Assembly (NCBI RefSeq): GCF_022230925.1
Contig: NZ_JAKKFH010000023.1
Span: forward strand, 1-64,000
Length of the DNA stretch: 64,000 bases
Direction: 5' to 3'
DNA from: Micromonospora alfalfae
GTDB lineage: Bacteria; Actinomycetota; Actinomycetes; Mycobacteriales; Micromonosporaceae
The notes under the pieces are model-generated. The model was not told where the DNA came from and ran no database searches. It worked only from the letters and a program-made list of their open reading frames with translations. Numbering within the stretch: position 1 is the first letter of the stretch; each line of letters starts with the position of its first letter. Shown here piece after piece: positions 53,907 through 62,212 of this stretch. Both the position numbers and the translations under genes were made by a program.

Positions 53907-56045
53907 TCAGGGATGCGCGGCCGGTGGCGTGAGGATCTCGAACCAGACCGTGGAGCCCCGGACCGACGGGTCGGTGCCCCAGGCGTCGCTGAGTTCCTCG
54001 ATCAGGCCGAGGCCACGCCCGCGACTGCTCAACGTGTCGGTACGGGCCCGGGTCACGGTGCCCCGGGTGCCGGAATCCGCGACCGAGACGAGCAGCCGCT
54101 CGGCGCTGAGGTCGATCTCCACCCGGGCGGCCGTGCCGGCGTGCAGCAACGCGTTGGTGGTCAGCTCGCTGGTGCAGAGCACCGCCGCCCCGATCACCGG
54201 CTCGGGCACCTGCCACTCGGTGAGCTGACCGGTCAGCCAGTGCCGGACCCGGCTGGGCGCGGTCGGCTCGGCGGGCACCTCCATGCTCGCCGAACGACTC
54301 GGTTTGAGCGCGTGCTCGACCGCCAGCACTGCCACATCGTCCTCCGTGCCACCGGGGACCGCCGCGGTGGCCACCGCGCAGAGCGCACGGGGGTCGCCGC
54401 TGCCGGCCTTGGCGATGGCGTCGCTCAGGGTGGCCAGCCCGGCGCTCAGGCTCTGTCGGCGACGCTCCACCACCCCGTCGCTGAACAGCAGCAGGGTGTC
54501 GCCGGGGCGGAACGGGACGGTAGTGGTGCCCGGCCGGCCGCCCAACCCCAGCGGCGGCCCGGGCGGGACGTCGACGTACTCGGCGTGGAACCGACCATCC
54601 GGGTCACTGCGGCGGATAAGCGGCGCGGGGTGACCGGCGCTGGACAGGGTCAGCTCCCGCCGCTCGGCGTCGATCACCCCGAACGCCACGGTGACGAACA
54701 GCTCGTGGGTGCCGGCCTCCGCGCCGAGGCTGGTCACCAGTCGGTCGAGACCGGCCAGGACCGCGTCGGGCATCGGGTCGGCCAGGGCCAGGGCGCGCAG
54801 CGCGGCCCGGACCTGTCCCATCCGCGCGGCGGCCTGCACGTCGTGCCCGGCGACGTCGCCCAGCACCACGCCGAGCGAGCCGTTGGGCAGCAGGAACGCG
54901 TCGTAGAAGTCACCGCCGGCCGCGTTGCCGTCCACGCCCGGGTCGTAGCGGGCCGCGATCCGCAACCGGGGCAGGTCCGGCAGGTGCTCCGGCAACATGC
55001 TGCGCTGCAACAGTTGGGCGGTGCCGTGTTGGGTCTCGAACCGGCGGGCCCGTTCGGCGGCCTGGCCGATCAGCTCGGCCGAGGCGGCCAGCAGCGCCCG
55101 CTCGGCGGGGGACCAGGTGTGCGGAACCTGGTAGCCGACAGCCAGCCCACCGCGAACCACCGAGGTGCCCAGCGGCAGGGCAGCCATCGCGCGGACCTTC
55201 TGGTCGTGGCGGTCCACGGCGGTGTCCCGCAGCGGCTGCCCGTCGCGGGTGAAGGACGGGGCGCCGGAGCGGGCCGCCTGCACCACCGGGGCCGACCAGT
55301 CCGTCGGCGCGCGCCGCCAGAGCGGGGGAAGCCGCTCGTCGGCCTCGTCCAACAACTCGCCACGGACCCGACGCACCATGCGCCAGCCGCCGCCGCCCTC
55401 GTCGACAGCGAACGAGGCCTGGTCGGGGTCGAACGTGGTGATCGCGTACCGCAGCGCCACCCGGGCCACGTCGTCGAGGGTGAGGGTGCCGGCGAGCGCC
55501 GCGGCCACCTCGCTGAGGCTCTGCAACTGCTCAGTGACGTGGGTGGTCTCGGCCGCGACCGTCAACACGCCGACGATCTGCCCGGCGCTGTCGCGCACCG
55601 GTGAGTAGCCCCTGGTGAAGACCGCCTGCTCCACCGTCGCGGAGTGCCCACGGACCAGCGGCAGGGTGGACTCCTTCTCCAGGAAGGGCTCGCCCTGCCG
55701 GTAGCAACGCTCGATCACCGCACCGACGCCGGGCAGCGCCCAGATCTCCGCGAAGACCTCGGCGGCGGGACGGCCGAGGGCGCTGGGATGCTTGGTGCCC
55801 AGCAGCTCGGCGTAGCCGGCGTTGTAGAGCAGGACGAGATCGTCGCCGTAGGCCAGGGCCATCGGCATCGGCGAGGCGAGGACCAGCTCCACCACGGCCC
55901 GCAGGGCAACGTCCCAGTCGTCGGCTGGGCCCAGCGGGGTGTTGGCCCAGTCGTGGGCGAGCACGCCGACGGCCGGGCCGGACCCGGTGGGTGCGCCCGG
56001 GCCCGGAGTTGCTGGCGTGGGGACCCGCCCGACCGTTCCTGGCAT
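53907..56045 (-). CDS. PAS-GAF-SpoIIE phosphatase with C-terminal HATPase (RsbU/RsbW fusion)
   Basis: 712 aa cytoplasmic signalling protein. A PAS sensor (about 35-165, LLYNAGYAELLG), a GAF domain (about 185-335), the PP2C-like SpoIIE domain (about 350-565: AGGDFYDAFLLPNGSLG, GDVAGHDVQAA, LFSDGVVERR, DDVAVLAVE) and a RsbW-like kinase domain (about 590-705: ELTTNALLHAG, VADSGTRG, GRGLGLIEELSDAWG) are joined in one chain. Family roles are dephosphorylation of anti-anti-sigma factors and sequestering of sigma factors, so it may control the SigB/SigF-type sigma at 34.4 kb (inference). TAGGCT 6 nt before the ATG suggests a leaderless start. Confidence 0.92.
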   Translation of the reverse strand: MPGTVGRVPTPATPGPGAPTGSGPAVGVLAHDWANTPLGPADDWDVALRAVVELVLASPMPMALAYGDDLVLLYNAGYAELLGTKHPSALGRPAAEVFAEIWALPGVGAVIERCYRQGEPFLEKESTLPLVRGHSATVEQAVFTRGYSPVRDSAGQIVGVLTVAAETTHVTEQLQSLSEVAAALAGTLTLDDVARVALRYAITTFDPDQASFAVDEGGGGWRMVRRVRGELLDEADERLPPLWRRAPTDWSAPVVQAARSGAPSFTRDGQPLRDTAVDRHDQKVRAMAALPLGTSVVRGGLAVGYQVPHTWSPAERALLAASAELIGQAAERARRFETQHGTAQLLQRSMLPEHLPDLPRLRIAARYDPGVDGNAAGGDFYDAFLLPNGSLGVVLGDVAGHDVQAAARMGQVRAALRALALADPMPDAVLAGLDRLVTSLGAEAGTHELFVTVAFGVIDAERRELTLSSAGHPAPLIRRSDPDGRFHAEYVDVPPGPPLGLGGRPGTTTVPFRPGDTLLLFSDGVVERRRQSLSAGLATLSDAIAKAGSGDPRALCAVATAAVPGGTEDDVAVLAVEHALKPSRSASMEVPAEPTAPSRVRHWLTGQLTEWQVPEPVIGAAVLCTSELTTNALLHAGTAARVEIDLSAERLLVSVADSGTRGTVTRARTDTLSSRGRGLGLIEELSDAWGTDPSVRGSTVWFEILTPPAAHP

Positions 56046-56051
56046 GTTCGC

Positions 56052-56057
56052 AGCCTA
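56052..56057 (-). promoter_or_regulatory. -10 element of a probable leaderless promoter
   Basis: TAGGCT on the minus strand, 6 nt before the ATG at 56045. No Shine-Dalgarno. Confidence 0.55.
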
Positions 56058-56183
56058 GTCGGCCGACCGGAAAAGGCATCCGACCACGGCGGCGGGCCGT
56101 CGCCGAGTCCGTCGCGGTGGCCGTTCGGGCAGTTCAAGGCCCCTGTCCGGAGGTCTGTCGGGAAAAACGCCGCGCGCTGCGCG

Positions 56184-56208
56184 GAGTGCCGGACCGGTTG
56201 CCGGGTAT
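56184..56208 (+). promoter_or_regulatory. Weak SigB/SigF-type promoter candidate
   Basis: GAGT, 15 nt, GGGTAT, 35 nt upstream of the ATG at 56244. The -35 only meets the loose GNNT form. Confidence 0.35.
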
Positions 56209-56243
56209 GCGCCCGGCGCAGTCCATGCGACAGGAGGGACATC

Positions 56244-57053
56244 ATGCTGAAAACCCTCGCGGTCCGGCAGGCCGATATCGGCGATGCCATCGCCGACACC
56301 TGGAGGTCGGTGCTGCTCTTCATCCCGAAGGCAGTGGCCTTCATCGTCATCCTCGTGGTCGGCTGGCTCATCGCCAGAGCCGTCCTCAAGATCGTGGATA
56401 CGGTGCTGGAACGGGTGCGTTTCGACCAGGCGGTCGAACGCGGTGGCATCAAACGGGCCCTGGAGAGAACGAAGTACGACGCCAGCGACATTCTGGCCAG
56501 ACTGGCGTACTACGCCGTACTGCTGTTCACGCTGCAGTTCGCCTTCGGAGTCTGGGGGCCCAACGCGATCAGTGACCTGATCAGCGGCGTGGTGGCCTGG
56601 CTGCCGCGCGCGTTCATCGCGATCGTCATCGTGGTGGTGGCGGCCGCGATCGCCAACGCTGTCCGGGATCTGGTCACCGGGGCGCTGGGAGGGCTCTCGT
56701 ACGGCAAGGTCCTGGCCGACCTGACGGCGATCTTCATCATCGCGCTCGGTGTGATCGCCGCCCTGAACCAGGTGGGTATCGCCACCACGGTGACCACTCC
56801 GGTGCTGATCGCGGTGCTCGCCACTGTGGCAGGCATCCTGATCGTCGGCGTCGGCGGTGGTCTCGTGAAGCCGATGCAGAACCGCTGGGACGGCTGGCTG
56901 CACCGGGCGGCCCAGGAGGCTCGGGCGGTGCAGCAGCAACGTCAGGCCGCGTCGGCCGGGCGTAGCGACGTGGAGCGGCAGATGGCCGACCGCGGGGGTG
57001 ACCGCACCCAGGCCATGCCTCGGGTGGACGAAGCCCAGCAGTACCGCTCGTAG
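56244..57053 (+). CDS. TM-helix-repeat membrane protein (MscS-related, CmpX-like)
   Basis: 269 aa. Helices lie at about 27-50, 85-105, 115-140 and 165-210, starting with VLLFIPKAVAFIVILVVGWL. The repeats VLERVRFDQ and ISGVVAWLPRAFIAIVIVVV match the conserved TM-helix proteins annotated as MscS-like. The soluble MscS beta domain is absent; the tail (QEARAVQQQRQAASAG onward) is polar. It may act in membrane stress rather than as a true channel. AGGAGGG is 5 nt upstream of the ATG. It ends at a hairpin. Confidence 0.82.
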   Translation: MLKTLAVRQADIGDAIADTWRSVLLFIPKAVAFIVILVVGWLIARAVLKIVDTVLERVRFDQAVERGGIKRALERTKYDASDILARLAYYAVLLFTLQFAFGVWGPNAISDLISGVVAWLPRAFIAIVIVVVAAAIANAVRDLVTGALGGLSYGKVLADLTAIFIIALGVIAALNQVGIATTVTTPVLIAVLATVAGILIVGVGGGLVKPMQNRWDGWLHRAAQEARAVQQQRQAASAGRSDVERQMADRGGDRTQAMPRVDEAQQYRS

Positions 57054-57077
57054 CGGGACGGAACGGCAGCACGGGTC

Positions 57078-57114
57078 GGGAGGGTGTTCCGCGTACGACG
57101 CGGGGCGCCCTCCC
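57078..57114. terminator. Bidirectional terminator after the TM-helix gene
   Basis: GGGAGGGTG pairs with CGCCCTCCC (one G-T pair) between convergent stops. Confidence 0.65.
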
Positions 57115-57122
57115 CTCGCGTG

Positions 57123-57476
57123 TCAGTGCCGCTCGAGCGCGCGGGCCAGCGCGCAGACCGCGACCAGGCGGGTGAGCAGCCACTCCGGCTGGCTCCAGTC
57201 CACCGACCCGCTGGGTGGCGTCCACCCGTGCTCCAGGGCGGCGGCGCGCACCCCCTCGGCGTAGCCGGCGAGCGCCGCGGAGGTCAGCGGCGTGCGGTCG
57301 CCGTCGAGGCTGTCCCGGACGGCCGCCGCATGCTGGTCGACGAGGGCCAGCAGCCCCGGTCGCGCGGCGGCGGCGGCGAGCCCGACAGTGCCCACGGAGA
57401 CGGTGAGGGCGGCCAGGGTGGACCGCGCCGAGTCGACGGCGGTACGGGAGGCGACCCGGTTGAACGGCACACGCAT
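57123..57476 (-). CDS. Hypothetical protein, DUF6401-like
   Basis: 117 aa, soluble and Ala-rich. ALVDQHAAAVRDSLDG, LTSAALAGYAEGVRAAALEHGW and LTRLVAVCALA resemble the actinobacterial DUF6401 group, sometimes called a natural product biosynthesis family; I am not certain. No catalytic motif is seen. The ATG at 57476 is preceded 8 nt earlier by TAGCCT, so it may be leaderless. Confidence 0.65.
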   Translation of the reverse strand: MRVPFNRVASRTAVDSARSTLAALTVSVGTVGLAAAAARPGLLALVDQHAAAVRDSLDGDRTPLTSAALAGYAEGVRAAALEHGWTPPSGSVDWSQPEWLLTRLVAVCALARALERH

Positions 57477-57484
57477 GGTGACCG

Positions 57485-57490
57485 AGGCTA
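57485..57490 (-). promoter_or_regulatory. -10 element of a probable leaderless promoter
   Basis: TAGCCT on the minus strand, 8 nt before the ATG at 57476. Confidence 0.45.
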
Positions 57491-57638
57491 ACCGACCAGT
57501 GACCGTGTCGACCTCGTCCGCTCGGCGGATGTCGGCTGCGCCACTGGGGCGGTCGCCGCTGACCTGGGGGATTGATCCGGCACAGACGGGGCAGCAGGAG
57601 AACACCCACTGATGACGGCACCCGGCACGGAGGCACGG

Positions 57639-58088
57639 ATGGCACAGCAGGCGGACGGACCCGACGAGCGGCACCGGCGGCCGGACGGCGTCAGCGACGC
57701 GACGGTCGCCGCGCTCGGCAAGCTCAGCGAGGCGCTGGAGTGTGTGGAGCGGGCCCGGGGGCACCTCTACTCGATGCACCAGTTGATCGGCCATGCCGAC
57801 CTGATGCTCGACGACGCGGTGGAGCAGTTTCGCGCCGCCGGACATCCGCACCTCGCCGAGCGGATCGCCACGGAGCTGCGTGGCCGCAACGTCATCGCCG
57901 GACGGTGGACGTTTCAGATCGTCGAGGACTTCGACGACGGTTACCACGCGCTCTTCCGCGAGTTGGACCAGCAGGCTCGCGACGAGTTGGTGGGTGGGCG
58001 GCGCCACCTCTACGAGGCGGAGATGAAGGAACGCCGCCGTAGCCGGGGCCGGCCGGGCCACGAGGCCCGGCCCGGCGGCGGAGGCTAG
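57639..58088 (+). CDS. Conserved actinobacterial hypothetical protein, 149 aa
   Basis: A helical protein with LGKLSEALECVERARGHLYSMHQ, ADLMLDDAVEQFRAAG, ATELRGRNVIAGRWTFQIVEDFD and HALFRELDQQARDEL, ending in a basic, Gly-rich tail. I recognise it only as a family common in actinobacteria without known function. GGAGG is 5 nt upstream of the ATG at 57639, better than the ATG at 57612. Its stop overlaps that of the next gene on the other strand (CTAG). Confidence 0.7.
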   Translation: MAQQADGPDERHRRPDGVSDATVAALGKLSEALECVERARGHLYSMHQLIGHADLMLDDAVEQFRAAGHPHLAERIATELRGRNVIAGRWTFQIVEDFDDGYHALFRELDQQARDELVGGRRHLYEAEMKERRRSRGRPGHEARPGGGG

Positions 58089-58294
58089 TCGCTTGTCGCG
58101 TCGGCCGGGCGACGCCGTGCCGCGTCGTCAGCGATGATCACGGTGGCCACCATCAGCGCGACGCAGAGGCTGAACAACCACGACTCGTCGTCGACGAGCC
58201 AGGCGGACACTGGCGCCTGGAGCGCGGCGAGCATGAAGCCGAGCCAGGCGAGCCGGCGCTGACGCGTGGAGAGGATTCCGGAGCCTTGATGCAT
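58085..58294 (-). CDS. Small two-helix membrane protein, 69 aa
   Basis: A short basic start (STRQRRLAWL) is followed by two helices (LAWLGFMLAALQAPVSAWL and WLFSLCVALMVATVII) joined by VDDES, then a polar tail. No named family. The ATG at 58294 has no good Shine-Dalgarno. It shares a 4-nt stop overlap with the convergent gene. The coding potential rests on the clear membrane pattern. Confidence 0.65.
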   Translation of the reverse strand: MHQGSGILSTRQRRLAWLGFMLAALQAPVSAWLVDDESWLFSLCVALMVATVIIADDAARRRPADATSD

Positions 58295-58452
58295 CCCGAA
58301 ATTCTTACGCGAACCGGCCGGTTTGCCGTCCTCCGATCGGCCGATTCTGGATGAGCTGTCCGCTTTCTCGACCGTACGGACACGACTTCTTTGCGCCGAG
58401 GGCGATTGGGCGTCGACAGCGCTAGGGTGCCCCTGCGGCAGGATGGTGCCTC

Positions 58453-59751
58453 GTGTCCACCCCGCCCGCGCGTCCTCGCGCCGCACTGCTCCTGCTGTCC
58501 TACCTCGCGTTCGTCAGCCTCGGCCTGCCCGACGGCCTGCTCGGCGTCAGCTGGCCCTCGATCCGGGGCGACTTCGACGTACCGACCGAGGCGGTCGGGT
58601 GGGTGCTCACCGCCGGCACCGTCGGCTATCTCACCTCCAGCGTGCTGGCCGGCTTCACGCTGGCAAGGGTCGGCGTGGGCGCCCTGCTCGCCGGCAGCAC
58701 CCTGCTGGCCAGCCTGGCGCTGACCGGTTACTCGGTCAGCCCCGCGCTGGCGGTGCTGGTGGGCTGTGCGCTGCTGCTCGGGCTCGGCTCCGGCGCTGTC
58801 GACTCCGGGCTCAACGCGTACGCCGCCGGGGCCTTCGGGCCCCGCCACATGAACTGGTTGCACGCCTTCTTCGGCCTCGGCGTGGCCATCGGTCCACTGA
58901 TCATGACCGCGGTGCTGAGCGCCGGGCTCGCCTGGCGCTGGGGTTACGGCATCGTGGCCGCCGCCCAACTGGTCCTCGCCGCCGCGTTCGCGCTGACCGT
59001 GCGGGCCTGGCACCGCGGCGCCCCAGCCGGAACCGAGGCGGGCGCGGCTGTCCACGGTGAGCCCGCTGCCACGGGTGCCGGGCCGGCGTCGACAGTCCAG
59101 GTTCCGGTCCGGGACACGCTGCGGCTGCCAGCGGTCTGGTCGGGGACGCTGGCCTTCGTGCTGTACGTGGCGATCGAGGTGTCCGCCGGGCTGTGGGCGT
59201 TCCTGCTGCTGACCGAGGGGCGCGGGCTCAGCGCGGCGCTGGCCGGTGGTTGCGTCTCCGCGTACTGGGGAAGCCTCTTCGTCGGTCGGGTGGTGCAGGG
59301 TCTGGTGGCCGAGCGCCTGGGGTCGGGGTTGGTGTTGCGGGTCAGCCTGGCCGGAATGGCCGCCGGCGCGGCGCTGATCGCCGTTCCCGGGCCGGCCGTC
59401 CTGGCGGTCCTCGGCCTGGTCGTTGTCGGTTTCGCCGCCGCACCGGTGTTTCCGCTGCTCACCCTCACCACCGCCGAACGGGTCGGCGCGGCGCACGCGG
59501 ACCGGGCCATCGGCCTCCAGATCGGCGCCGCGGGCATCGGCGCGGCGCTCGTCCCGGCCGGGCTGGGCGTGCTGATCGGCAACACCTCGGTGGAGGTGCT
59601 GGGCTCGGCCCTGCTGGTGCTCGCGCTCGCGCTGATCGCGCTCTACGAGTCTGGCGCGCGCCGACCGGCTGCTGGGCCGCCAGTACCCGCCCGGCCCGGC
59701 AGCGACCGTCAGACGTCCGGCCCGGTACGGCCGGTGGTCGACGGGCGGTAG
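58453..59751 (+). CDS. MFS transporter (YbjJ/FucP-like)
   Basis: 432 aa with 12 helices. It begins LLLLSYLAFVSLGLPDGLLG, and VSWPSIRGDFDVP and HMNWLHAFFGLGVAIGPL are typical of the FucP/YbjJ-like sugar-permease branch. A loop rich in Gly/Ala/Thr (about 195-220) separates the halves. The substrate is unknown. The GTG start has GGATGG 6 nt upstream. Its last 43 nt overlap the convergent gene at 59709-59969. Confidence 0.85.
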   Translation: MSTPPARPRAALLLLSYLAFVSLGLPDGLLGVSWPSIRGDFDVPTEAVGWVLTAGTVGYLTSSVLAGFTLARVGVGALLAGSTLLASLALTGYSVSPALAVLVGCALLLGLGSGAVDSGLNAYAAGAFGPRHMNWLHAFFGLGVAIGPLIMTAVLSAGLAWRWGYGIVAAAQLVLAAAFALTVRAWHRGAPAGTEAGAAVHGEPAATGAGPASTVQVPVRDTLRLPAVWSGTLAFVLYVAIEVSAGLWAFLLLTEGRGLSAALAGGCVSAYWGSLFVGRVVQGLVAERLGSGLVLRVSLAGMAAGAALIAVPGPAVLAVLGLVVVGFAAAPVFPLLTLTTAERVGAAHADRAIGLQIGAAGIGAALVPAGLGVLIGNTSVEVLGSALLVLALALIALYESGARRPAAGPPVPARPGSDRQTSGPVRPVVDGR

Positions 59752-59969
59752 GCGCGCTGCGGGTCGGTGGCCTCCCGGCTGTTGCCCTGGGCCTGCCCGT
59801 CGCGGTCCGACGCGGCCGGCCCGTGCCCGAACGCGGCCTCCTCGCCGGCGTCGTTGCCCGTCACGTCGTCGGCCTGCCCGTCGAGGCTGGAACCCGACAC
59901 CGCGCGCTCCAACTCCTCCAACGGAAGCCGCTCCTCGTCCCGCCACACCCTGATCTTGTCGTCGGTCAT
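59709..59969 (-). CDS. Small acidic disordered protein under a stress-type promoter
   Basis: 86 aa, hydrophilic: it starts MTDDKIRVWRDEERLPLEEL and continues with Asp/Gly/Gln-rich sequence (DGQADDVTGNDAGEE) to a polar tail. No named family is recognised; the composition recalls small stress hydrophilins. GTTT-N15-GGGTAC lies immediately upstream, ending 10 nt before the ATG. The 3' end overlaps the MFS gene. The promoter is the main support. Confidence 0.65.
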   Translation of the reverse strand: MTDDKIRVWRDEERLPLEELERAVSGSSLDGQADDVTGNDAGEEAAFGHGPAASDRDGQAQGNSREATDPQRAYRPSTTGRTGPDV

Positions 59970-59979
59970 ACCTTCAGCG

Positions 59980-60004
59980 GTACCCGGGCACGATGATCGC
60001 AAAC
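59980..60004 (-). promoter_or_regulatory. SigB/SigF-type promoter of the 86-aa gene
   Basis: GTTT, 15 nt, GGGTAC on the minus strand. The 10 nt to the ATG (CGCTGAAGGT) are nearly the same as in the gene at 61010 (CGCAGAAGGC). Confidence 0.75.
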
Positions 60005-60079
60005 GGTGCCCGGCGAGCAGGCTCGGACACGGCGATGGCCGCCGGGATTCCGGCGGCCATCTCAGCTCACTGCTCAGCG

Positions 60080-60541
60080 TCACGGCTGCGGACGGTCCAC
60101 CTGTCCGCGCCAGGCGCCGGTCTCCTGACCACGCCGCTCGATGTAGGTCTTGAACCGTTCCAGGTCGCCCTTGGCCCGTCGGTCGACGATGCCGAGCTTG
60201 TCGCCGGCCTGCTCGACCACGCCGTGCGGCTCGAACTCGAGCTGCAGGGTGACCCGGGTCTTGTCCTGGTCCAGTCGGTGGAAGGTCACCACGCCGGCCT
60301 GCTGCGCGCCGTCGGTCGAACGCCAGGCGACCCGCTCGTCGGGGAGCTGTTCGGTGATCTCCGCGTCGAACTCGCGCTTCACCCCGGCGATGTCCACCGT
60401 CCAGTGGGTCATCGTGTCGGAGAGCTGCCGAACCTCCTGCACACCCTCCATGAACTCGGGGAACTCCTCGAACTGCGTCCACTGGTCGTACGCGGTGCGT
60501 ACGGGCACTGACACGTCCACATGTTCGGTAACGCCACTCAT
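60080..60541 (-). CDS. SRPBCC-family protein
   Basis: 153 aa START/polyketide-cyclase fold: MSGVTEHVDVSVPVRTAYDQ, then FEEFPEFMEGVQEV, HWTVDIAGVKREFDAEI and VTLQLEFEPHG, with a charged tail (LERFKTYIERRGQET). Members bind hydrophobic ligands; in actinobacteria this form often accompanies stress genes. A perfect AAGGAGGT is 6 nt upstream of the ATG. It lies 52 nt downstream of the DUF2795 gene and is likely co-transcribed with it from the promoter at 61021. Confidence 0.85.
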   Translation of the reverse strand: MSGVTEHVDVSVPVRTAYDQWTQFEEFPEFMEGVQEVRQLSDTMTHWTVDIAGVKREFDAEITEQLPDERVAWRSTDGAQQAGVVTFHRLDQDKTRVTLQLEFEPHGVVEQAGDKLGIVDRRAKGDLERFKTYIERRGQETGAWRGQVDRPQP

Positions 60542-60593
60542 CGGGGAACCTCCTTCAGTCGCCGGTGGGTTGCGGATCGGGGGGCGATCCCGG

Positions 60594-61010
60594 TCACCAG
60601 CGAGTTGTCTCGTTCTTGTTGCCCAGCGCGGCCCACACCTCGGAGACCGTCTGGTAGACGGTGCCCTCGGGCAGCCGTTCCAGCGCCGCCACGATGTCGT
60701 CCGGCGCCTCGTTCTCACGGGCGCTGGCAATGAGCACCAGACGGTCGCCCGGCAGCGCGCTCATCGAGATGAACCGGCCGAGCCGGCTGCGCTGCTCGAC
60801 GTCCGTAGAGCTCATGCCCTGCGGGGTGCCGGTGCGCAGGTCGCCGGCCGGGGCGGTGGTCGTCTCCGGCTGGTCCTCGCCAGCCGGTTCCGGCACCCGC
60901 GACTCGTCGACCCGAGAGCCACCGGTCCCCGGCCCCTGTACGAGGCCGCTGACCTCCTGGCTCATCTGTTCGTCGATCCTCGGTCCGTGCTTGCTGTTGC
61001 CACGCTCCAT
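60594..61010 (-). CDS. DUF2795 protein
   Basis: 138 aa. The N-terminal half is polar and disordered (SKHGPRIDEQMSQEVSG onward). The C-terminal half carries a DUF2795-like domain: ALPGDRLVLIASARENEAPD, IVAALERLPEGTVYQTVSEVWAALG. Function unknown. It starts 10 nt after a strong SigB-type -10 with GAAGG next to the ATG, and leads an operon with the SRPBCC gene. Confidence 0.78.
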   Translation of the reverse strand: MERGNSKHGPRIDEQMSQEVSGLVQGPGTGGSRVDESRVPEPAGEDQPETTTAPAGDLRTGTPQGMSSTDVEQRSRLGRFISMSALPGDRLVLIASARENEAPDDIVAALERLPEGTVYQTVSEVWAALGNKNETTRW

Positions 61011-61020
61011 GCCTTCTGCG

Positions 61021-61046
61021 CTACCCGGCACCCCGCCCGGTAAACC
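61021..61046 (-). promoter_or_regulatory. SigB/SigF-type promoter of the DUF2795-SRPBCC operon
   Basis: GGTTT, 15 nt, GGGTAG on the minus strand, ending 10 nt before the ATG at 61010. Confidence 0.78.
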
Positions 61047-61110
61047 GGCACCGGGCCACGAACCGGCCCTCGGCCCGGCGGCGATCCGGACACCACTGCC
61101 GAACGGGGGC

Positions 61111-62097
61111 TCACTCGTCGGCGGGCTTGCGGGGTGGCAGCACCGGCTCGTCCGGGTCCGGGTCGCCGGCCTGCAACTGCCGCCCGCGCTGCACCTCGGA
61201 GTTGATCTGCACACCGAGCATCAGCGCCGAGTTGGACAGGTAGAGCCAGACCAGGAACGCGATCGCCGCTCCGAGACTGCCGTAGGTGGTGTTGTACGAA
61301 CCGAAGTTGGCCACGTAGAGGCCGAAGCCGAAGGAGGCCACCGCCCAGGAGATCAGGGCCACCGCGCCGCCCGGGGTGAGCCAGCGGAACCGGGGCTGGC
61401 GCACGTTGGGCGCGATCCAGAACAGCAGGGACAGCAGCACCATCATGATCATGGCGAGGACCGGCCACTTCGCCACGCTCCACGTCGTGCGGGCCAGGCC
61501 GCCGGCATTGACCAGGTCGCCGACCGCATCGGTGACCGGCCCACTGACGATCAGGCCGAGGGCGACAACAGCGAGCAGCACCAGCGTGATCGCCGCCAGA
61601 CCGATCTGTAGCGGCCGAAGCTTCCAGACCGGGCGGCCCTCGGTCACCCCGTAGACAGCGTTCGAGGCGCGGGTGAACGCGCCGATGAAACCCGACGCGG
61701 ACCAGAGCGCGCCGAGCAGGCCGAAGCTCAGCAGCAGCTTGGGGTTGCTCTGGTCGAGCACCACGGTCCGGATCACCCCGACCACGCCGCCCTCGTCGTT
61801 GGTCAGCACCGACCCGGCACCCACCTGGTTGGCCAGGTCGACCACCGTGTCCAGGGTCCGCTCCCCATCGGAGACCAGGCCGACCAACGCCACCACCACG
61901 ATGGCGGACGGAAAGAGCGCCAGCACCCCGTAGTAGGTCAGCGCGGCGGCCCAGTCGGAGCAGTTGTCGTTGACGAAGTTCTGCACGCTGCGGACCAGCA
62001 CCCCGCGCCAGGTCCGCCAGCTCAACTGCCGCATCCGTCGGGGCACCCGGGTGCCCGGTGTGCCGTCGAGCGTCGTACCGGGCTCCGTGGTCGTCAT
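61111..62097 (-). CDS. YihY/virulence factor BrkB-family membrane protein
   Basis: 328 aa with six helices. Family marks are FVNDNCSDWAAALTYYGVLAL, GFIGAFTRASNAVYGVTEGRP and SYNTTYGSLGAAIAFLVWLY. The C-terminal tail is Pro/Asp-rich. YihY proteins were once called RNase BN; they are membrane proteins of unknown transport role. AGGGAG is 5 nt upstream of the ATG at 62097. It has its own SigB-type promoter, shared back-to-back with the ChaB gene. Confidence 0.88.
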   Translation of the reverse strand: MTTTEPGTTLDGTPGTRVPRRMRQLSWRTWRGVLVRSVQNFVNDNCSDWAAALTYYGVLALFPSAIVVVALVGLVSDGERTLDTVVDLANQVGAGSVLTNDEGGVVGVIRTVVLDQSNPKLLLSFGLLGALWSASGFIGAFTRASNAVYGVTEGRPVWKLRPLQIGLAAITLVLLAVVALGLIVSGPVTDAVGDLVNAGGLARTTWSVAKWPVLAMIMMVLLSLLFWIAPNVRQPRFRWLTPGGAVALISWAVASFGFGLYVANFGSYNTTYGSLGAAIAFLVWLYLSNSALMLGVQINSEVQRGRQLQAGDPDPDEPVLPPRKPADE

Positions 62098-62157
62098 GCC
62101 CGCTCCCTGCGCCCCGGCCACCGGATGACCGGTCGTCCGGTCTGGCCTGGCCCGCCG

Positions 62158-62184
62158 GTACCCGGATGGTGAAATCGACAAACC
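62158..62184 (-). promoter_or_regulatory. SigB/SigF-type promoter of the YihY gene
   Basis: GGTTT, 16 nt, GGGTAC on the minus strand, about 60 nt before the ATG at 62097. Confidence 0.72.
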
Positions 62185-62212
62185 CACCCGGTCCCCGACC
62201 GGCGTCGCTAGG

